From assembly GCA_903929355.1 (NCBI GenBank), contig CAIYUN010000002.1, positions 1 to 63,971 of the forward strand: 63,971 nt of DNA, read 5' to 3'. Source of the DNA: an uncultured Opitutaceae bacterium (GTDB lineage: Bacteria; Verrucomicrobiota; Verrucomicrobiia; Opitutales; Opitutaceae). Shown in pieces: positions 59,486 through 63,971 of this stretch (positions are counted from its first letter, which is position 1; each line of letters opens with the position of its first letter). Both the position numbers and the translations under genes were made by a program. The notes under the pieces are model-generated. The model did not search any database. It saw only the letters and a program-made list of their open reading frames with translations, and was not told the origin of the DNA.

Positions 59486-59506
59486 TGTCGGATTCCGGCT
59501 CAGTCA

Positions 59507-61345
59507 TTACTTTTCCAGCCGGTCATACCACTGGAACTTCATGTAGATTGAGGTGACGGCGAGGAGGACGAGGATGCCGCCGACGACGGGCCATTGCTGG
59601 AGGACAGTGTAGATGGGGAGCGTGACCAGGCAGAGCTGCCACATGATGCCCACGGCGACGTTGGTGAGGTCGTGCAGCATGTCGCGATTCGGCAGGAACG
59701 TCGGATCCTCCGCAATGACTCGCTCCCGGATGGGGCCCCAGCAACCCCACGGGTTGACCGTTTTATAAAACTTTTTGAGTACCCCCTCGTCCTCCGGCGG
59801 GGCCAGCAGCGTGCCGGCGAAGCTGCCCACGAGGGAGACGAGGAAAATGAAGGGGAAGGTGTAGAGCGAGTTGATGCCGGAGCCCCAGACCAGCTCCATC
59901 AGCTTCGGCACCACCATCGCGCCGCCGATGCCGGCCACCATGCCCCAGAAGTAGCCGTAGCCGTTGAAGCGCCACCAATACCACTTGAGGAGGTTGGCCA
60001 CCACGAACCCGCCATAGAGGGACCCCACCAGCCACATCATCGCGTCGTTGATGCTGTTCGAGAGCACGCCAAACACGATGCCAATCACCAGAAACGCCAC
60101 CGAGGTGAGCCGGCTGAGGCCGACCAGTTTGGACGCGCTGGCGTCTGGGTTGATGAAACGTTTGTAGATGTCGTTCACCAGGTAGGCGGGCGCCGAGTTG
60201 ATGGTCGCGGCGAAATTCGACATAAAGGCGGCGGCGAGTCCGGCCAGCAGGAAGCCCAGCACGCCGCTCGGGATCAGTTTGTCGCTCAGCACCAGGGGCA
60301 GCACTTTCTCAAAGTCGGGCTTGGGCATCTGCCGCAGCTCGGGCAGGCAAAAGGCGAGCGCGAGCACCGTGATGCCGGCGATCATCATGTAGCGGGGAAA
60401 CATCAGCACGGTGGTGACCCACCCGCTCATCAGCGAGGCCTCCCGCGGGTTGCGCGTGGCGAGGATGCGCTGCATGTCATAGGTCGGCGCGGGCCCGGCG
60501 AGGCTGGCGAGCACGCCTTTGAAGAACATCATGCCAAAGATGATTGTGAACCAGTCGTTGCCGTCGGCGTGCAGCGCGGTGTTGGCCGTGTTGAGGATGC
60601 CCTCCCAGTTGAGGTCGAGCTTCCAGCCGAAGAAGGGGTTCATCCAGCCGGCGGGGATGTTGGTCGCGATCATGGCGGGCGAGACCTTCACCAGCGCGAT
60701 CACGCCGATGATGAGCGCGGTCACGGTGAGGATGGTGAACTGCAGGACCTCGGTCACAACGATGCTGAGCATGCCGCCCTTGATGGTGTAGAGGGAGGTC
60801 AGCCCCATGAGGATGAGGGCGTAGATGTTGTCGTTGGTGAATATGCCCGTGGTCGCGTCGGTGAAATGCCACGGCAGCATCCCGGCCGCGAATTTGCCGA
60901 TGCCCTTGAACGCGTAGGCGAGCAGGCCGATGACGTTGATCAACGCAAACGCCACCACGCTCAGGTGCGCGAGGGTCGCGCCGCGGCCGCGGCCGAAGCG
61001 CGTCTGGATCCACTCGGCCCCGGTGAGCACATTGGAGCGCCGCAGCCAGGCGCTCATGAACATCATCAGGAAGATCTGGTTGAACGTCGGCCACAGCCAC
61101 GGGAGCCAGATGCTCTTCAAGCCATAGAGAAACAGCACATACACGAGCCACATGGTGCCGCTGATGTCGAACATCCCCGAGGCGTCCGAGACGCCGAGGA
61201 GATACCAGGGGAGCGTCTTTCCGCCGAGGAAATAGCCGTCGAGGTCCTTGGTGCCGCGCCCGCGGCGCGAGACCCAGAGTCCGATGCCCACGACGAGGAC
61301 AAAATAGCCGAGGATGATGCCGACGTCGAGGGCTTGCAGGTGCAT
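59507..61345 (-). CDS. Sodium:solute symporter family protein
   Basis: A 612-residue transporter with 13 or more helices of the SSS family. The start at 61345 (MHLQALDVGIILGYFVLVVGIGLWVSRRG) is preferred over one 25 codons upstream because the first helix begins there. DLDGYFLGGKTLPWYLLGVSDASGMFD is the family's TM1-2 signature, and GFLLAGLAAAFMSNFAATINSAPAYLVNDIYKRF the sodium-site helix with the expected Ser. A charged insert precedes the last two helices. Substrate unknown, probably a sugar or uronate given the pectin-degrading enzymes in the region. Confidence 0.88.
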   Translation of the reverse strand: MHLQALDVGIILGYFVLVVGIGLWVSRRGRGTKDLDGYFLGGKTLPWYLLGVSDASGMFDISGTMWLVYVLFLYGLKSIWLPWLWPTFNQIFLMMFMSAWLRRSNVLTGAEWIQTRFGRGRGATLAHLSVVAFALINVIGLLAYAFKGIGKFAAGMLPWHFTDATTGIFTNDNIYALILMGLTSLYTIKGGMLSIVVTEVLQFTILTVTALIIGVIALVKVSPAMIATNIPAGWMNPFFGWKLDLNWEGILNTANTALHADGNDWFTIIFGMMFFKGVLASLAGPAPTYDMQRILATRNPREASLMSGWVTTVLMFPRYMMIAGITVLALAFCLPELRQMPKPDFEKVLPLVLSDKLIPSGVLGFLLAGLAAAFMSNFAATINSAPAYLVNDIYKRFINPDASASKLVGLSRLTSVAFLVIGIVFGVLSNSINDAMMWLVGSLYGGFVVANLLKWYWWRFNGYGYFWGMVAGIGGAMVVPKLMELVWGSGINSLYTFPFIFLVSLVGSFAGTLLAPPEDEGVLKKFYKTVNPWGCWGPIRERVIAEDPTFLPNRDMLHDLTNVAVGIMWQLCLVTLPIYTVLQQWPVVGGILVLLAVTSIYMKFQWYDRLEK

Positions 61346-61491
61346 GAAGGGGGTGGGCTGGGGTGGCCGGACAGGGGTGGGGCGCAAGGGAACCAGCTTT
61401 CGGCGGCCGGGGGCAAACAAAACTTACGGCTCGCGGTCACGGCAGGTTTTCTGAACCTTTCCCGCTTCGCGGAGTCCTACTCCGCACCGCC

Positions 61492-62061
61492 ATGCTTTTT
61501 GCCGCCATCGACATCATCAAGGGGGCCGACCTCCTCATCTACCCGCTGGGGATCTGCTCGGTCGTCCTCGTCTTCATCCTGTGCGAGCGCGCCTACGCGC
61601 TGCGCCGGTCTGCCATCCTGCCCGACGATCTGGTGGACGCCCTGGTTGAGGGCCGGCCAGTCAGCGGGGGCCAGCGTTCGGTGCTGGCACGTATCGTGGC
61701 TTTTGCCGAAAAGCATCCCGGCGACCTGGAGGCGGTGCGGGCGTTTGCCCGGCTCGAGCTGTCGCGCATGGAGCGCGGGGTGCCTTATCTCGACGTGATT
61801 TATGCCGGCGCGCCGCTCATCGGGCTGACCGGCACGGTCTGGAGCCTGATCCGGGTGTTTTCGAGCGTGACCGGCGAGGGCGGCCTGCCCGATCCCGCGA
61901 AGTTCACCAGCGGGGTGTCGCTGGCGCTGTCGGCGACCGTGCTCGGCCTCCTGATCGCCGTGCCCGCCCTCGTGGGTGGCGGCATCCTGCAGCGCCGCAT
62001 CGAAACCTACGCCGCCCAGCTCGACGTGCTGCTGGAGCGCATCGTCCGGCGAAAGCCTTGA
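61492..62061 (+). CDS. ExbB/TolQ/MotA proton-channel family protein
   Basis: A 189-residue protein with three membrane helices: LLIYPLGICSVVLVFILCERAY, VIYAGAPLIGLTGTVWSLIRVFSS and LALSATVLGLLIAVPALVGGG. The GAPLIGLTGTVWSLIRVF and SLALSATVLGLLIAVPA motifs are those of ExbB/TolQ, which form a proton-driven complex with ExbD. The start at 61492 avoids an unlikely upstream extension. It is divergent from the symporter by 146 bp. Its partner exbD lies 260 bp downstream, beyond a duplicated stub. Confidence 0.88.
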   Translation: MLFAAIDIIKGADLLIYPLGICSVVLVFILCERAYALRRSAILPDDLVDALVEGRPVSGGQRSVLARIVAFAEKHPGDLEAVRAFARLELSRMERGVPYLDVIYAGAPLIGLTGTVWSLIRVFSSVTGEGGLPDPAKFTSGVSLALSATVLGLLIAVPALVGGGILQRRIETYAAQLDVLLERIVRRKP

Positions 62062-62076
62062 AAAGGAGCTTTTATG

Positions 62077-62265
62077 TGGAACTCAGGAAATCAGGAACCA
62101 GCGCCTCCGCAGACGGACCGAGCTGAATCTCATGCCGCTGCTTGGCGTGAGGTGGGAGAGCATCAGCCAGCCGAAGCCATGAAACCGGGTTTTTTATCTG
62201 GCACTCAGGAACTCATGAAAACACCTGGAGCTGGCTGGCTCTGCTTCCTGATTCCCTGAGTTCCA
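62077..62265. repeat. Inverted repeat flanking the exbD stub
   Basis: 62077-62097 and 62245-62265 are inverted copies of the same 21 bases with one mismatch; a degenerate third copy lies near 62204. The left arm is identical to 20779-20799. Between the arms lies the exbD-like fragment. The layout is that of a small mobile or rearranged unit, but no target duplication is obvious. Confidence 0.7.
62102..62182 (+). pseudogene. exbD 5' fragment, duplicate
   Basis: 62102-62148 matches 62340-62386 of exbD at about 41 of 47 bases and in the same frame encodes RLRRRTELNLMPLLGV, close to RRRKRTELNLVPLIDV at the start of ExbD. The invariant Asp in the membrane helix (LIDV) is replaced by Gly (LLGV) and the helix itself is missing; the frame ends at 62182. 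It is a stub of a second exbD, lost by deletion or left by duplication. Confidence 0.7.
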
Positions 62266-62321
62266 CATTGATCCTGTCCGGCTTTTTGAATTCCGCAATT
62301 CCCGCCATTCTTCCCCATTTC

Positions 62322-62720
62322 ATGAGTGCCTTATACCAACGCCGCCGCAAACGGACCGAGCTGAACCTCGTGCCGCTGATTGACGTGCTCGTGATGCTCG
62401 TCTTTTTCGCGTTTGTCACGATGCAGTTCCGCACCGCGACGACCCTCAACATCCGGCTGCCCAAGGTGGACACGGCGGGCCGGAACGCCTTCAGCGGGCC
62501 GGTGACGATCGGCATCGACAAGACCGGAGCCCTTTCGTTCAACGGCAAGAACGCCACCGACGAGCAGCTCACCAGCCTGCTCGGCCAGTTGCACGACCAG
62601 GACAAGGACATCCCCGTGCTCATCCGCGCCGACGAGGACACCCCGCTCAAAAAGGTCACCTTCGTGATGGACGCCTGCCGCAAGGCGGGGCTGAACAAGT
62701 TCAGCCTGCAAAGCCGCTGA
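62322..62720 (+). CDS. ExbD/TolR family protein
   Basis: A 132-residue protein from the ATG at 62322. A basic cytoplasmic start (YQRRRKRTELNLVPLIDVLVMLVFFAFV) leads into one membrane helix carrying the essential Asp of ExbD/TolR in PLIDV, followed by a periplasmic domain with VTIGIDKTGALSFNGK and VLIRADEDTPLKKVTFVMDACRKAGL. With ExbB it would use the proton gradient to drive TonB-dependent uptake or envelope maintenance. No tonB gene is adjacent. Confidence 0.88.
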   Translation: MSALYQRRRKRTELNLVPLIDVLVMLVFFAFVTMQFRTATTLNIRLPKVDTAGRNAFSGPVTIGIDKTGALSFNGKNATDEQLTSLLGQLHDQDKDIPVLIRADEDTPLKKVTFVMDACRKAGLNKFSLQSR

Positions 62721-62835
62721 GGAATGTCCGCCAGGGTCAAAATGTAGCCGGGGTCGCCGACCCCGGTCCGGTTCTCGTTTGAATTCTCCGTGACCTCGGC
62801 TTGTCTCTCGGTGGCCTCTGTGTCCAAGTCCGGGC

Positions 62836-63525
62836 ATGAAAAAAATCGTCATCACCGGGGTCACCCGCGGGCTGGGGCGCGCGCTGGCGGAGGAGTTCAT
62901 CCGGCTCGGCCACACCGTCGTCGGCTGCGGGCGCGGGGCGGAGGGCATCATGGACCTGCGCCTCGCGCACGGCCCGCCGCACAGCTTCGAGGCGGCCGAT
63001 GTCGCCAACCCGGTCAAGGTCGGCATCTGGGCCGCCAAAGTCCTGGGCTTTGGCGAGGCACCCGACCTGCTCATCAACAACGCCGCGCTGATGAATCATC
63101 CCGCCCCGCTGTGGCTGGTGCCGGCGGCGGAGTTCGCCCGGCTGATGGACGTGAACGTCACCGGCGTGGTGAACGTGATCCGCGAGTTCGTGCCCGCCAT
63201 GGTGGCGGCGAAGCATGGGGTGATCGTGAACCTCTCCTCGGGCTGGGGACGAAGCGTGTCGCCGGAGGTCGCACCGTATTGCGCGAGCAAGTGGGCCATC
63301 GAAGGGCTCACCAAGGCGCTGGCAGAGGAACTGCCCGTGGGCATGGCGGCGGTGCCGCTCAACCCCGGAACGATTGACACCGAGATGCTCCGCCTGTGCT
63401 GGGCCGATGGGGCGGAGGGCCACCCCAAGCCCGCAGCCTGGGCGAAAATCGCCGCCCCGTTTATCCTCGCGCTCGGCCCGAAGGACAACGGTCGGTCACT
63501 GAGCATCGGTTCGGCTGACGCGTGA
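62836..63525 (+). CDS. Short-chain dehydrogenase/reductase
   Basis: A 229-residue classical SDR: the NAD(P)-binding TGVTRGLGRALAEEF (TGxxxGxG), DLLINNAALM (NNAA), the catalytic Ser in VNLSSGWGRSVSP and YCASK (YxxxK), then PLNPGTIDTEML. A small or acidic residue after the second strand is not clear enough to decide NAD versus NADP. Substrate unknown; no operon partner. It starts 115 bp after exbD. Confidence 0.9.
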   Translation: MKKIVITGVTRGLGRALAEEFIRLGHTVVGCGRGAEGIMDLRLAHGPPHSFEAADVANPVKVGIWAAKVLGFGEAPDLLINNAALMNHPAPLWLVPAAEFARLMDVNVTGVVNVIREFVPAMVAAKHGVIVNLSSGWGRSVSPEVAPYCASKWAIEGLTKALAEELPVGMAAVPLNPGTIDTEMLRLCWADGAEGHPKPAAWAKIAAPFILALGPKDNGRSLSIGSADA

Positions 63526-63716
63526 TCCTAAATCCGCAGCCGGATTCTACCACTGCTTTCACCGATGGCACGGTTGCGGAATTCTTCGGAGGAAACGCCG
63601 ACCCAAATTCCTTCATTGGCCAGATGAAAGGTCGGATGCGCGCAGTTCATTGCAAATCCATGTCCATCCGTGTCATACCAAGGTCCGTTAGGATATACAC
63701 TATTGGGGTCTTCTGA

Positions 63717-63760
63717 GGGTAGGGCGCGACACGCTGGGCGCGCCGTCGGAGAGTGTCGGC
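63717..63760. repeat. Palindromic repeat D, weak copy
   Basis: GGTAGGGCGCGACACGCTGG followed by GCGCGCCGTCGG has the same opening and layout as the 44.5 and 48.5 kb copies, though its stem is imperfect. It lies in the gene-free 445 bp at the right edge of the window. Confidence 0.55.
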
Positions 63761-63799
63761 CGATCTTCCGCCCGAAAAATATAAAACCTACGGGCTGCT

Positions 63800-63971
63800 G
63801 GGATCATCCTAAATTCAGCAGTTGGACACAGAGATTACAGAGATAAAATCCGAGTTCACAGAGCAGAAATACATCGGAAGGAGGGAAGCTTTGGATGTCA
63901 TCCGGCGGGTGCGGGTATTGCAGCCCCCATTGAATTTTTAAGTGGTTTGCTCTGTGAACTCTGTGTCTGCA
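63800..63971. repeat. Dispersed intergenic repeat C, copy 2
   Basis: CCTAAATTCAGCAGTTGGAC, CACAGAGATTACAGAGATAA and CCGAGTTCACAGAG parallel 21645-21700, and GCTCTGTGAACTCTGTGTCT at the end is the inverse of the left arm, as in copy 1. The central parts of the two copies differ. The element runs to the window edge. No gene is seen after 63525. Confidence 0.65.

Noticed and set aside
59594-61798. A 734-codon plus-strand frame antisense to the symporter
   Set aside because: His/Glu/Arg-rich shadow of a membrane protein; the symporter motifs on the other strand are decisive.

Overview
The window reads as chromosomal DNA of a high-GC Gram-negative member of the Verrucomicrobiota, most likely Opitutaceae. 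Supports for this are lipid A synthesis (lpxB), Lol lipoprotein export, an ECF sigma factor operonic with a giant serine/threonine kinase, a PEP-CTERM protein, plant-polysaccharide enzymes (GH54, PL4) and many short palindromic intergenic repeats. The assignment is by gene content and style only; no 16S gene is present.

Layout. 1-5.3 kb is accessory: an IS66-family remnant (tnpA and tnpB intact, tnpC cut), a fragment of a probable glycosyltransferase, then a small integrated element encoding an HTH protein, an HUH replication initiator and a small probable OB-fold protein. The element ends exactly in the anticodon loop of a cut tRNA-Met(CAT), followed by a VapBC-like toxin-antitoxin pair. 5.4-10.5 kb holds an ECF sigma factor with a 1436-residue kinase/TMTC-like/TPR/FGE fusion. 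10.8-16.4 kb carries secreted arabinan-related proteins and a VKOR-thioredoxin fusion. 16.9-20.8 kb is a minus-strand housekeeping run, pdxJ-acpS-nnr-dprA, each gene overlapping or abutting the next. 22.8-24.8 kb is a second accessory patch: a cut IS21 transposase, a second glycosyltransferase fragment with an in-frame stop, an AT-richer unknown gene and an acyl carrier protein.

25-31.5 kb is a cytochrome oxidase and heme block: SCO1 and a secreted partner divergent from ctaA-ctaB-DUF420-hemX-hemA. 31.5-38 kb has a condensation-like acyltransferase, a cytochrome P450 and a CHASE/PAS hybrid histidine kinase. 38-43.9 kb is an envelope run on the minus strand: lysS, lolE-type permease, lolD, an oxidoreductase that could be GnnA-like, and lpxB. 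44-49.5 kb holds a second TMTC-like/TPR membrane protein, a PL4 rhamnogalacturonan lyase and a paralogue of the 10.8 kb secreted protein. 49.5-55.8 kb is a mix of small envelope proteins, a serine hydrolase, a DUF899 protein, an ArsR/SRPBCC pair with a visible operator, and a PEP-CTERM protein. 55.9-57.2 kb keeps only the C-terminal tail of an assimilatory nitrate reductase ahead of MOSC and mobA genes. 57.3-63.5 kb holds a membrane protein, a Gfo/Idh oxidoreductase, a sodium:solute symporter, exbB/exbD with a duplicated exbD stub between them, and an SDR.

The most unusual signals are: (1) the HUH-Rep element at the tRNA-Met anticodon loop; (2) a family of short palindromes found between genes and also apparently read in frame inside three genes (44.5 kb, 28.06 kb, 25.99 kb); (3) the kinase/TMTC/FGE fusion; (4) the orphan nitrate-reductase tail kept in step with MOSC and mobA; (5) the exbD stub bounded by a 21-bp inverted repeat that also occurs at 20.8 kb. 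Functions are assigned from motifs read by eye. No search was run.
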